DNA from: a virus
DNA: 39,824 nt
Reading direction: 5' to 3' (one strand)
IMG/VR virus record: IMGVR_UViG_3300032820_000030
Span: 1-39,824 of that record
A model generated the notes under the pieces. It was not told where the DNA came from, did no database searches, and was given only the letters and a program-made list of their open reading frames with translations. Positions within the stretch are counted from its first letter, which is position 1. The number at the start of each line of letters is the position of its first letter. Positions 13,489 through 19,816 of the stretch are shown piece after piece. Position numbers and translations under genes: made by a program.

Positions 13489-13717
13489 CCGATCCTCCTT
13501 TCTTCTTGGGGACTGGACTCCGGTTTTCGTCCAGAATGAGGTTGCCGTCCTCGCCAACCTCCCAGTCGCCCGTCTCAATCAACAGCCGTGAAATGTTCGC
13601 CCAAGCAGCAGCCTGAGCAGGTTCGCTTTTGAGCTTCTTGGAGAACGCAATCAGCCCGGCGATCTTCCTGTAAACCTTTTCTTTTTCCGGTGGCAGCGTG
13701 TATTCAGGCTTGGTCAT
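13475..13717 (-). CDS. hypothetical protein, first gene of the 13741 operon
   Basis: 80 residues beginning MTKPEYTLPPEKEKVYRKIA. A basic helical N-terminal half is followed by a tail with PVPKKKGGSDEVL. The ATG at 13717 follows GAAAGGAGGCTGAT, only about 25 bases below the TATAAT box, so the leader is the shortest seen. No family is recognised. Confidence 0.8.
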   Translation of the reverse strand: MTKPEYTLPPEKEKVYRKIAGLIAFSKKLKSEPAQAAAWANISRLLIETGDWEVGEDGNLILDENRSPVPKKKGGSDEVL

Positions 13718-13740
13718 ATCAGCCTCCTTTCTTCAACAGC

Positions 13741-13768
13741 ATTATAACACATTAGCGGTAAACGTCAA
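13741..13768 (-). promoter_or_regulatory. early promoter, perfect -10, variant operator
   Basis: Minus strand TTGACG (13768-13763), 16-bp spacer containing TTTACCGCTAA, perfect TATAAT (13746-13741). The -35 includes the TGA stop of the upstream gene (13767-13765). The leader lacks the ATGTTG element but keeps GTTGAAGAAAGGAGG. Confidence 0.9.
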
Positions 13769-14139
13769 GGCTTAATCTCACGCAGCAGTGCCACCCGTTC
13801 AGCCTCTGCTTCGGCCAAGGAAGCTGCGACCTTGCTGGAAAGCTCAAGGTTCTCCTTGTGAGCCTCGTCCAGTTCGGCAAGGAAGCCGTCGAACTCGTCC
13901 TCCCGGCCAGCGGCCCGGAAAGCGACCCGGAGTGCGTCCTCGGTCGCTGCCAGCACCTTGGCATCGGGGGCGATCTCGTTCTCCTTGATCTCGCTCTCGG
14001 CCCAACTCTTGCCGTTGGCAATCCCCATCAGGCTGTAGGTCTTGCCGAACTCAGGCGCATTGTCATCCCACCCGCCGGGCGGGGCGTTGTCCTTGTTGAT
14101 CTTGTCAACGATTTCACTCAGCGTTTTCTTCTTAGCCAT
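13765..14139 (-). CDS. acidic helical hypothetical protein
   Basis: 124 residues starting MAKKKTLSEIVDKINKDNAP. From about residue 50 it is Ala- and Glu-rich and likely a coiled coil (the last 40 residues, from LDEAHKENLELSSKVAAS on). The ATG at 14139 follows AGAAGGAGGACGACG. Last gene of the 15219 operon, with its stop in the next promoter. May be an oligomerising accessory protein; function unknown. Confidence 0.82.
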   Translation of the reverse strand: MAKKKTLSEIVDKINKDNAPPGGWDDNAPEFGKTYSLMGIANGKSWAESEIKENEIAPDAKVLAATEDALRVAFRAAGREDEFDGFLAELDEAHKENLELSSKVAASLAEAEAERVALLREIKP

Positions 14140-14152
14140 CGTCGTCCTCCTT

Positions 14153-14368
14153 CTATCGGATAAATATTTTCTCACCCTTGGCGAGAATCCAGTGACTTCC
14201 AGCGTTGCTGAAAACGGTGCAATAAACACGGTAGAGCCGCCCGGCGAAGGGGATCTTCCAAGCCGTTGTCAGCTTGGCACCGTACCCGGTTGCCGTCTGC
14301 GACAGTCCTTCCTTATGCCACCACAGGGGGGCATAAACCATGTTGTCCGAATCGAGATGTTTAGTCAT
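14153..14368 (-). CDS. 71-residue aromatic hypothetical protein
   Basis: Begins MTKHLDSDNMVYAPLWWHKE. Rich in Trp, Tyr and Gly with alternating hydrophobic residues (LYRVYCTVFSNAGSHWILA), so a small beta domain is likely. The ATG at 14368 follows AAGGGAGGACGACG and overlaps the upstream gene by 8 bases. Function unknown. Confidence 0.78.
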   Translation of the reverse strand: MTKHLDSDNMVYAPLWWHKEGLSQTATGYGAKLTTAWKIPFAGRLYRVYCTVFSNAGSHWILAKGEKIFIR

Positions 14369-14564
14369 CGTCGTCCTCCCTTATTCCAGCCCGGTCCTTC
14401 AACGCATCGACCGCCCGGGCAAGCCGCATTAGTTCCTCACGCACCATCTTCTTGCCTTCATTCGTGCCGTTCTCCAGAACGGCGATCAGCCCCGGCATGA
14501 TCCCGGCCCAATCGGGCGTGATATCAATTTTCGTCAGTTCGCTGACCTTGTTTTCCTCAGTCAT
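14361..14564 (-). CDS. 67-residue helical protein with Asp tail
   Basis: Starts MTEENKVSELTKIDITPDWA and ends REDDDD. The middle is helical (NEGKKMVREELMRLARAVDAL). The Asp tail is encoded by the GGACGACGATG that forms the next gene's start region. The ATG at 14564 follows GAAAGGAGACGCT. No family is recognised. Confidence 0.78.
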   Translation of the reverse strand: MTEENKVSELTKIDITPDWAGIMPGLIAVLENGTNEGKKMVREELMRLARAVDALKDRAGIREDDDD

Positions 14565-14575
14565 AGCGTCTCCTT

Positions 14576-14821
14576 TCAGGAATGTGTTGAGAGGGTGAAC
14601 CCGAAGTCCAGTACCCCTTCTTCTTCACCGTCATTCAGGATCTCCACGATCCTCTCGACGTTATCGTAGAGCAGCCCTCTGACAACCGCTTCTTCGAGTC
14701 CACGGTCATTCTTTCCGACATGAACAAAGTCAAAGCCGCTTTTTTCTTCAATCAGTTCAGCGGCAACAATTAAGTCCTCGACCTTGGAGGTCGAAAGCCT
14801 TGCATCAACAAAGAGTTTCAT
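14576..14821 (-). CDS. 81-residue hypothetical, shares module with 8320-8709
   Basis: Begins MKLFVDARLSTSKVEDLIVA. The C-terminal ILNDGEEEGVLDFGFTLS corresponds to ALSDAEEEGLIDFSFNTW in the product of 8320-8709, and both precede it with helices, so they are diverged paralogues. The ATG at 14821 follows GAAAGGAGAGTGCT. Probably a compact alpha/beta fold. Function unknown. Confidence 0.82.
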   Translation of the reverse strand: MKLFVDARLSTSKVEDLIVAAELIEEKSGFDFVHVGKNDRGLEEAVVRGLLYDNVERIVEILNDGEEEGVLDFGFTLSTHS

Positions 14822-14834
14822 AGCACTCTCCTTT

Positions 14835-15179
14835 CTAACGGTTTTTGCGGCGGACTTCGGACAGGGGCGTGGACGGGAAGCCCGTGTCACGCTCCACGGC
14901 AGGAAGCATTCCGTTCAGGGCGGTCAGGGAATCAAGCTCGTCAAGGCTGAAATAGCCAAGCTCGGCCTCGAATCCATCAACCAGCCCGAAGAACAGGCGT
15001 TCCTCTGGATCGTACTCAGTCGCATACCAAGTCCAGTCGCTATACGGGGTGAAGAACTTGACATGCACAACCGGATCAGCCACGCCCTCATTCGCATACA
15101 GGGGCGGCAGCTTTTTCTCCAGTTCCTTTGTCAGGAGCTTATGCCCCCGGCGGTTGGCAACCTTCGCAGCACTTGTCAT
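14835..15179 (-). CDS. hypothetical protein, first gene of the 15219 operon
   Basis: 114 residues beginning [20 protein letters not shown]. Basic N-terminal helix, then an aromatic strand ([22 protein letters not shown]) and an acidic helix. The strand plus [28 protein letters not shown] resembles the DUF2958-type small proteins common on mobile elements, a family I recall only by pattern. The ATG at 15179 follows GAAAGGAGTTGTT. Confidence 0.8.
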   Translation of the reverse strand: MTSAAKVANRRGHKLLTKELEKKLPPLYANEGVADPVVHVKFFTPYSDWTWYATEYDPEERLFFGLVDGFEAELGYFSLDELDSLTALNGMLPAVERDTGFPSTPLSEVRRKNR

Positions 15180-15218
15180 AACAACTCCTTTCTTCAAGTA
15201 GCCTCACTCAACATCAAA

Positions 15219-15247
15219 AGGATAACACATTAACCGTTAAATGTCAA
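15219..15247 (-). promoter_or_regulatory. early promoter with palindromic operator
   Basis: Minus strand TTGACA (15247-15242), 17-bp spacer containing TTAACGGTTAA, TATCCT (15224-15219). The end of the upstream gene (LDI and stop) is encoded by the -35 and spacer bases themselves. Standard leader with short frame MLSEAT and a TGA before the ribosome binding site. Confidence 0.9.
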
Positions 15248-15596
15248 GGTCGGTTTTTAGCTCCTTTACTCTCTCGGAATGCAGTCGCCGCCACTCCCGC
15301 AGGGTTTCCGCTGGAACCACTGGCGGCTCTGCTTCAAGCTCCTTGAAGCCCAACGGGGCGACCTCGAAAACGCCCTTGTCGGTGACAAAGACATCGTGGA
15401 CTGAGGACGAGCGATGCGGGGGATCAAAGGCTATGAGTCCCTTGTTGTCAGTCCACGGCGACTCGACACTGTTCGTCAGGCCGTAGACTCGCTCCAGATC
15501 GTCGCTCCCAACGACAGCCACGAGCTTGTAATCGTCAGGGAAAACGCCGTCCCGGTAGCGGAACTTCTCGTCGCTAACGTGATAAACCTTAGTCAT
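15237..15596 (-). CDS. hypothetical protein
   Basis: 119 residues beginning MTKVYHVSDEKFRYRDGVFP. The second of two adjacent ATGs (15596) was chosen because it sits six bases from AAAGGAG. A strand-rich first half (DYKLVAVVGSDDLERVYGL) and a basic C-terminal helix (ETLREWRRLHSERVKELKTD). Its final residues LDI and stop fall inside the 15219 promoter. Function unknown. Confidence 0.8.
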   Translation of the reverse strand: MTKVYHVSDEKFRYRDGVFPDDYKLVAVVGSDDLERVYGLTNSVESPWTDNKGLIAFDPPHRSSSVHDVFVTDKGVFEVAPLGFKELEAEPPVVPAETLREWRRLHSERVKELKTDLDI

Positions 15597-15611
15597 CATG
15601 TACTCCTTTCG

Positions 15612-16052
15612 TCAAACCAGTTTCCACTTGCGGCGGGTCAGTAACCTCTTGCGTGGCTCCTTGCGGTTGAGCGTGAGGCGACCGATCTTGTCGCCCGGCA
15701 CATCTTCCGGGCCATCGTGCGACCAGAACCCACGGGTCAGGTCGGCGTATACAGACGACCCCTCGTAGCCCTCGGAGCCGGGTTCCTTTTCTACCGCAAA
15801 GAGGTAGGGACCGATCAGGTCGTCCTTGAAGCGGTCATACCGGGCGTGAGCCGCCTTCCGCCTGCGGTGGCCGTATCCTGTTTCTGGCTTATCGAGATAC
15901 CAAGACTCTCGGATCAAGTCTCGATCAGCCACGAGATCGTCATACAGGCGAAGCGTCAGTTCTTTCGTCTCCGGGCCAAAGACCCGCTTGAGACGCTCAC
16001 CCACTTCGACAGTGAGCGAACCATTAACCAGTCCTTTGTAAACACTACTCAT
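15612..16052 (-). CDS. basic hypothetical protein
   Basis: 146 residues beginning MSSVYKGLVNGSLTVEVGER. Arg/Lys-rich in the middle (GYGHRRRKAAHARYDRFKDD) and at the end (RKEPRKRLLTRRKWKLV). The basic patches suggest nucleic-acid contact, but no family is recognised. The ATG at 16052 follows AAGGAGGTACGGA. Second gene of the 17085 operon. Confidence 0.8.
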   Translation of the reverse strand: MSSVYKGLVNGSLTVEVGERLKRVFGPETKELTLRLYDDLVADRDLIRESWYLDKPETGYGHRRRKAAHARYDRFKDDLIGPYLFAVEKEPGSEGYEGSSVYADLTRGFWSHDGPEDVPGDKIGRLTLNRKEPRKRLLTRRKWKLV

Positions 16053-16067
16053 TCCGTACCTCCTTCC

Positions 16068-17036
16068 TTAGTTTCCGTTCCGGTCGTAGTAACCAATTCG
16101 AGCGTTTTCCCTGCGCTCGTGGTGGTCCTCAAATTCCATTTCCTTGCCCCAAGCAATCTCGTCCTCAGCATTTTCAGCCTCGGCTAAGTTTGCCAGATCC
16201 TCGCCACTCAGTTCGTCCGCTTCCTTGCGCCCGACTTCCACGCCGGGCAACGCTTCAAACACCAGAGCCTCGGTCGGCTCGTCGGCAATATAACGGTCAA
16301 GGTTGCGAACGCCGGGGTCAACCTCGCCCCAAGGCAGGGCATACTTGTCGGCGCAGATCGGGCCATACCCGGCGGTCAGGGACTCGCCCGTGGTCAGTGG
16401 CTTGCGGCAGAAGCAGCAGTTCCCGGTCAGCAGTCCACTCGTTTTTGCGACCTTGGCAGGATCGTCATTGAACGCCGCAAGGAGAGCCTTGATCCCCTCA
16501 TTGAAGGCCCGTGAGGTTTCGACCACGCCCGTTTTCAGGACACGCCCGTACCACTCGTTTTCCCCGTAAGGCTTTCCATCCGTCAGGTTGATCGACCCCG
16601 GAACTTTCGCCCGGGAGCCAGCCCGTGAGAGGCGCAGTTTCAGACCGTCCTCATTTTCGAGCGAAACCTTGGGGAACTTGAGAACCCCGGAAGCCCGGTC
16701 AAAGTGTTCAACGAGCTTGGTGAGGGGGGCATCCTCAAAGGCAAGGAACGGACCCTTCTTTTTCTCAGGCTCGTTCGCAAGGATATGCGCCCAGAGCCAC
16801 ATCTCGTAAGTGAGTCCCTTGCTGGAACTGCTGTTAGGATCAGCGTCACCGTACAGGGACTTAGCGAAGTCGCTCGACTTACCAGCGAGAGCCTTGAACG
16901 CCTCATGGTCATTCAAGCTCGTGGTCAGGGAGCGACCCTTGCGAGTCGTGTAACGACCCTCAGATCCTTCTGCCTCTTTTGCAAGCGGCTCACCCATCCG
17001 GGTGAAAGGTGAAGGGAAGGTTCGATAGGTGGTCAT
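16068..17036 (-). CDS. 322-residue protein with a DUF6011-like Cys cluster
   Basis: Starts MTTYRTFPSPFTRMGEPLAK, with GAAAGGAAAAGAC before the ATG at 17036. Near residues 210-237 it has GNCCFCRKPLTTGESLTAGY followed by GPICADK, the C-x2-C ... GxGPxC pattern of a small zinc-binding domain frequent in phage and plasmid proteins. The N-terminal half is polar without recognisable motifs; the C-terminus is acidic, then basic. Probably a nucleic-acid-associated accessory protein. First gene of its operon. Confidence 0.85.
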   Translation of the reverse strand: MTTYRTFPSPFTRMGEPLAKEAEGSEGRYTTRKGRSLTTSLNDHEAFKALAGKSSDFAKSLYGDADPNSSSSKGLTYEMWLWAHILANEPEKKKGPFLAFEDAPLTKLVEHFDRASGVLKFPKVSLENEDGLKLRLSRAGSRAKVPGSINLTDGKPYGENEWYGRVLKTGVVETSRAFNEGIKALLAAFNDDPAKVAKTSGLLTGNCCFCRKPLTTGESLTAGYGPICADKYALPWGEVDPGVRNLDRYIADEPTEALVFEALPGVEVGRKEADELSGEDLANLAEAENAEDEIAWGKEMEFEDHHERRENARIGYYDRNGN

Positions 17037-17084
17037 GTCTTTTCCTTTCTTCAAGAGGAACAATCAGCCTCACTCAACATCAGA

Positions 17085-17113
17085 AGTATACGTCAAATTA
17101 ACGCTAATGTCAA
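17085..17113 (-). promoter_or_regulatory. early promoter with variant operator
   Basis: Minus strand TTGACA (17113-17108), 17-bp spacer containing ATTAGCGTTAAT, TATACT (17090-17085). The end of the interrupted gene 17093-17398 runs through the -35 and spacer. Standard leader extended by a short insert; short frame MLSEADCSS then TGA. Confidence 0.9.
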
Positions 17114-17398
17114 GTGCTTTTTAACGGTTTCACGGAACGCCTTGAATGCCCGGAAAGCCGCCGCCGGGCCTTCCGCCCGGGCGACATTGACGGGGCGGTA
17201 AACGTGGCGACCCGCAAGCTCGTGACTGGACCCACTCGGCACAAGAGTCCCGAAGTGAGCGACAAGCGACTCAGCGGCCTCCTTTGAATCAAGCTCGACA
17301 ACTGGCAGGGCCGCATCAACGAACTTCCCTTTTCCCGGCTCACGAACCGTGAGCGTTCCGTCTGCTCATATATCGACGTAAAATTTCTCAGGGGTCAT
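17093..17398 (-). pseudogene. small early gene interrupted by in-frame TGA at codon 11
   Basis: The ATG at 17398 overlaps the upstream stop as ATGA and follows GAAGGAATGAAAGC, so it is a genuine start. It reads MTPEKFYVDI and then hits TGA (17368-17366). The same frame continues for 90 more codons with protein-like composition: ADGTLTVREPGKGKFVDAAL, VVELDSKEAAESLV, a FRAFKAF helix, ending at TGA 17095-17093. No ribosome binding site or start lies just after the TGA. TGG (Trp) to TGA would explain it. It may be a nonsense mutation, a sequencing error or programmed readthrough. Confidence 0.75.
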
Positions 17399-17649
17399 GC
17401 TTTCATTCCTTCGGGATACCAGCCGCCGTTCTTTCGCAGGGCGATCCGAATGTCGGTGACACCGACACTGGCGGCAAGCTCCTTGGCTCGGAGGACTGCG
17501 GGGATCTTATGGTAGGAATAGTAGGGAAGAGGCCATCCGCCCACTTCCTCGACAATGTTCCCATCGGCTTCATAGGCCATAACATCCCATCCGATATAGG
17601 AGTTAACAAAGCTCACTTCAAAGTAGGCGACCTTGGGTTTTTCGTTCAT
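17395..17649 (-). CDS. 84-residue hypothetical protein
   Basis: Begins MNEKPKVAYFEVSFVNSYIG. Beta-strand-rich N-terminus, then helix AVLRAKELAASVGVTDIRIALRKNGGW, probably a small alpha/beta domain. The ATG at 17649 follows GTGGAAGGATAAGCC. Third gene of the 18117 operon; its stop overlaps the start of the interrupted gene. Function unknown. Confidence 0.8.
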   Translation of the reverse strand: MNEKPKVAYFEVSFVNSYIGWDVMAYEADGNIVEEVGGWPLPYYSYHKIPAVLRAKELAASVGVTDIRIALRKNGGWYPEGMKA

Positions 17650-17652
17650 GGC

Positions 17653-17886
17653 TTATCCTTCCACCGGGTTCAGAAGGCCCGGATAACCAGTAGGGTGGAG
17701 CAGCTTGCCGTCCTTCCAGTGCAGGACAAGGCGGTCAAGCATGTCAGTTCCACGGATCTCAGGGTGATCCCCAGAGGCAGCGGCGGCGGCAGCGGCCTCC
17801 ACGAGAGCCTTCTCGCCCTCGTAATAATGTTTGCCGCCGTGGAACCCGTCAGGGCCGTAAAGGTAAAGAACAAAAGTCTCGGGCAT
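17653..17886 (-). CDS. 77-residue hypothetical protein with Ala run
   Basis: Starts MPETFVLYLYGPDGFHGGKH and contains an eight-Ala-rich helix (EAAAAAAASGD) followed by a strand-helix pair. The Ala run is encoded by imperfect GCC/GCT repeats (near 17778-17800) and could vary in length between isolates. The ATG at 17886 follows AAAGGAGGCAGAC. No family is recognised. Confidence 0.78.
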   Translation of the reverse strand: MPETFVLYLYGPDGFHGGKHYYEGEKALVEAAAAAAASGDHPEIRGTDMLDRLVLHWKDGKLLHPTGYPGLLNPVEG

Positions 17887-17899
17887 GTCTGCCTCCTTT

Positions 17900-18076
17900 T
17901 TAAAGAACAGCTAACTTACCGACCTTAACCAGAGCAGTCAGGACTTCACGCAGGAAAGACCCGAAGCCGGGGGGAAGGTCAACGCTCAGGAACCCGAAGC
18001 GGGAACCGGAGAACCGGGGCAGTGCTTCAACCGCACGAACACGGGAAGCAACAAGCAACTTGGTGGTGGCGGTCAT
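17900..18076 (-). CDS. 58-residue basic hypothetical protein
   Basis: Begins MTATTKLLVASRVRAVEALP and ends FLREVLTALVKVGKLAVL. The ATG at 18076 lies 11 bases after GAAAGGGGG at the end of a standard leader. Basic, with two amphipathic helices separated by a Pro/Gly loop (LPPGFG). First gene of its operon. Might associate with membranes or nucleic acid; unknown. Confidence 0.75.
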   Translation of the reverse strand: MTATTKLLVASRVRAVEALPRFSGSRFGFLSVDLPPGFGSFLREVLTALVKVGKLAVL

Positions 18077-18116
18077 GGCGACCCCCTTTCTTCAATCAGC
18101 CTCACTCAACATCAGT

Positions 18117-18144
18117 ATGATACCGAATTTAACGGTAATGTCAA
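18117..18144 (-). promoter_or_regulatory. early promoter with operator
   Basis: Minus strand TTGACA (18144-18139), 16-bp spacer containing TTACCGTTAAAT, TATCAT (18122-18117). Two further operator-like sites lie upstream (TTTAACGC at about 18146-18153 and an exact TAACGGTTA at 18165-18173). Standard leader with frame MLSEAD and a TGA before the ribosome binding site. Confidence 0.88.
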
Positions 18145-18170
18145 GCGTTAAATTGGCTGATCTTTAACGG

Positions 18171-19097
18171 TTACTTGGCCCGTTCAACGTGGATGTCAAT
18201 CTGCTCGTCGGTGGTCAGCTTGAGGCGCAGCCACACGGCCCCCACCGGGGATGGCGGGAAGCCTCGCTCGATGGACCAATTCTTCTTGCTCCACCCGTCC
18301 TTGATCGAGTCCTTATAGCTCGGGAGGGCGAGATGTAACTGCTCGTCTTGGAACGCCCTGCCAGCCGAAGTAATGCGGAGGCGTTGGATGGGAAATTGCC
18401 ACTCCTGATGGATATGCCCGCTGCAAATGATACGAGCATCAGGGAGTATTGCGGCCCGCCTGCCAGAATTCAAAACACCCTTCGTAACTGGTGCTGCCCC
18501 ACCGTACCCGTGAGTGCGGTACATCTTGATGGTCTGCGTGTTCCGCACTCGGTACTTCTTCGATTTACTTTTAACCCTTCGCCTAAGCGTAAAGAAAACC
18601 CACCCGGTATAACCGCCCTCATACATCTTCGCCCCGGTGCGATACCGGAGTTGTTCGCACAGGCGAGTCGTAACGTCTGTCTCATGGTGTCGGAGGATCG
18701 AGCTTTCGTGATTTCCTTGGGACCAGACCGCTATGTTCTGGGCATAGGGTTCGAGAAAATCGGCGTAGTCATTGACGACCGCATCAAGGTAGTTGTCGGC
18801 CATCGCCAAGTGAGGGCGAAGCTCCGCTTTCGAGCTACGCTTGTCCCATTTCCCGCCCATCAGGTCCATCGCATCACCGTTGTCGATTACACAGGCTCCA
18901 GCACTTTTCGCTTCGTCAAGATGCTTTTTTTCTAGGGCATTCCCACACGCTTCAAAGCAGGGTGAATCGTGGTGGGCATCACTGCGAAGCAAAATCCAGC
19001 ATTCGTCGCCACGCCTATCGAGATCAAAAACCACACGGTGTGCGTTTTTTGACATTTTCTCGACTGTCCAAGAGGCGGACTTCCGCCCCCGGCTCAC
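18171..19097 (-). CDS. calcineurin-like metallophosphoesterase
   Basis: 308 residues counted from GTG at 19097, which overlaps the upstream stop; the ATG at 19055 (MSKNAHRVVFDLDRRG) is an alternative. All main motifs are present: DAH (D40, H42), GDAMD (74-78), GNHE (128-131), a basic/aromatic THG (195-197) and GHIH (227-230). This two-metal fold hydrolyses phosphoester bonds. Phage members act on DNA, RNA ends or nucleotides. The substrate is not clear here. It follows the secreted dockerin-like gene, but has no signal peptide, so it acts in the cytosol. Its stop codon lies within an operator core. Confidence 0.92.
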   Translation of the reverse strand: MSRGRKSASWTVEKMSKNAHRVVFDLDRRGDECWILLRSDAHHDSPCFEACGNALEKKHLDEAKSAGACVIDNGDAMDLMGGKWDKRSSKAELRPHLAMADNYLDAVVNDYADFLEPYAQNIAVWSQGNHESSILRHHETDVTTRLCEQLRYRTGAKMYEGGYTGWVFFTLRRRVKSKSKKYRVRNTQTIKMYRTHGYGGAAPVTKGVLNSGRRAAILPDARIICSGHIHQEWQFPIQRLRITSAGRAFQDEQLHLALPSYKDSIKDGWSKKNWSIERGFPPSPVGAVWLRLKLTTDEQIDIHVERAK

Positions 19098-19435
19098 TGG
19101 GCGTAACCGTTATATTCTGAGGCTGGCGGGAACAGTGGCCCGCAGGGGATCGGGCAATCGAACAGGTACTCACCGTTGAAGATGTACTTGAGCAGAACCA
19201 CCGCATCGGTGATTGCCACAGATCCGTCCCGGTCAGCGTCAGCAACGGATGGACAAGGCAGCGGGCGACCATCTCGGTAGAGGTGGTAGATGATGAAAAT
19301 CGGATCGTCCATACATATCTGGCCGTCGAGATTCACATCGCCGTTTTGATATTCGGGGGAGGGGGATGCCGAACTGTCATGGCTCGGCAGGAGAAAGAAG
19401 AATGATAGTGCGACGAACGCAAGAAGGGTTTTCAT
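19094..19435 (-). CDS. secreted protein with two dockerin-type calcium repeats
   Basis: 113 residues. A classic signal peptide (MKTLLAFVALSFFFLLPSHD, cleavage near SSA-SP) is followed by GDVNLDGQICMDDPI (D33, N35, D37, D44) and DADRDGSVAITDAVV (D66, D68, D70, D77). These are two 12-residue EF-hand-like loops spaced as in dockerins. Two-repeat proteins of this form with a Pro/Cys-Gly-Pro tail (CPIPCGP) are typical of Planctomycetota. Probably exported by the host Sec pathway to the cell surface. Function in a phage is unknown: calcium-dependent adhesion or superinfection control is a guess. The ATG at 19435 follows AAGGACCGACC. Confidence 0.88.
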   Translation of the reverse strand: MKTLLAFVALSFFFLLPSHDSSASPSPEYQNGDVNLDGQICMDDPIFIIYHLYRDGRPLPCPSVADADRDGSVAITDAVVLLKYIFNGEYLFDCPIPCGPLFPPASEYNGYAQ

Positions 19436-19506
19436 GGTCGGTCCTTATCTTTGCGTCCTCCGCTTCCGCCTCACCTCGCATCTTACCCGACTGGGGCGCA
19501 CCCGCT

Positions 19507-19535
19507 ATTATTATTTATTTGACATTACCGCTAAA
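19507..19535 (-). promoter_or_regulatory. possible divergent minus-strand promoter
   Basis: Minus strand TTTAGC (19535-19530), 17-bp spacer, AATAAT (19512-19507). The -35 is weak, but the box overlaps the same operator as the plus-strand promoter, and the dockerin gene needs a promoter here. Tentative. Confidence 0.3.
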
Positions 19536-19547
19536 CCGATGTATACT
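19519..19547 (+). promoter_or_regulatory. plus-strand early promoter with operator
   Basis: TTGACA (19519-19524), 17-bp spacer beginning TTACCGCTAAAC, TATACT (19542-19547). Only plus-strand promoter of the set. Its leader keeps TTGAGTG and TTTTGAAGAAAGGAG but lacks the initial ATG. Confidence 0.9.
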
Positions 19548-19591
19548 ATTGGCGTTGAGTGACAGAAGGACTTTTGAAGAAAGGAGAAGTT

Positions 19592-19816
19592 ATGACCCTC
19601 AAATTCAAGAAGGTTAGAACTGAGCGTGATGTCCGCAACGACCCCCGGGTGGAAGAGATTGACTTCGGGGGATGGACGGAAGAATGGGGCAAGGACATCT
19701 GGGTGTACCTCGTGGAGGGCTTCAATAATGAGGGAGCCACTGCGGTTCACGAAGCGACTTGGGGGGATGTGTGCTACAAGATGAATAACTTTGTCGTGGA
19801 AGGAGATCGGTACTGA
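19592..19816 (+). CDS. 74-residue acidic hypothetical protein
   Basis: Starts MTLKFKKVRTERDVRNDPRV, with GAAAGGAGAAGTT before the ATG at 19592. Basic N-terminus, then WTEEWGKDIWVYLVEGFNNE and an aromatic C-terminus (VCYKMNNFVVEGDRY). It resembles nothing specific but is the first gene of the only rightward operon, facing the late terminator. It could have a regulatory role because of its position. Function unknown. Confidence 0.82.
   Translation: MTLKFKKVRTERDVRNDPRVEEIDFGGWTEEWGKDIWVYLVEGFNNEGATAVHEATWGDVCYKMNNFVVEGDRY

Noticed and set aside
17110-17343. 77-residue minus-strand frame over the interrupted early gene
   Set aside because: Wrong frame relative to the coupled start at 17398, Arg/Ser-rich composition, and no ribosome binding site.
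17366-17368. TGA recoded as Trp throughout the genome
   Set aside because: TGA is the stop codon of many genes here, including at ATGA overlaps, so recoding at the genome level is not tenable.
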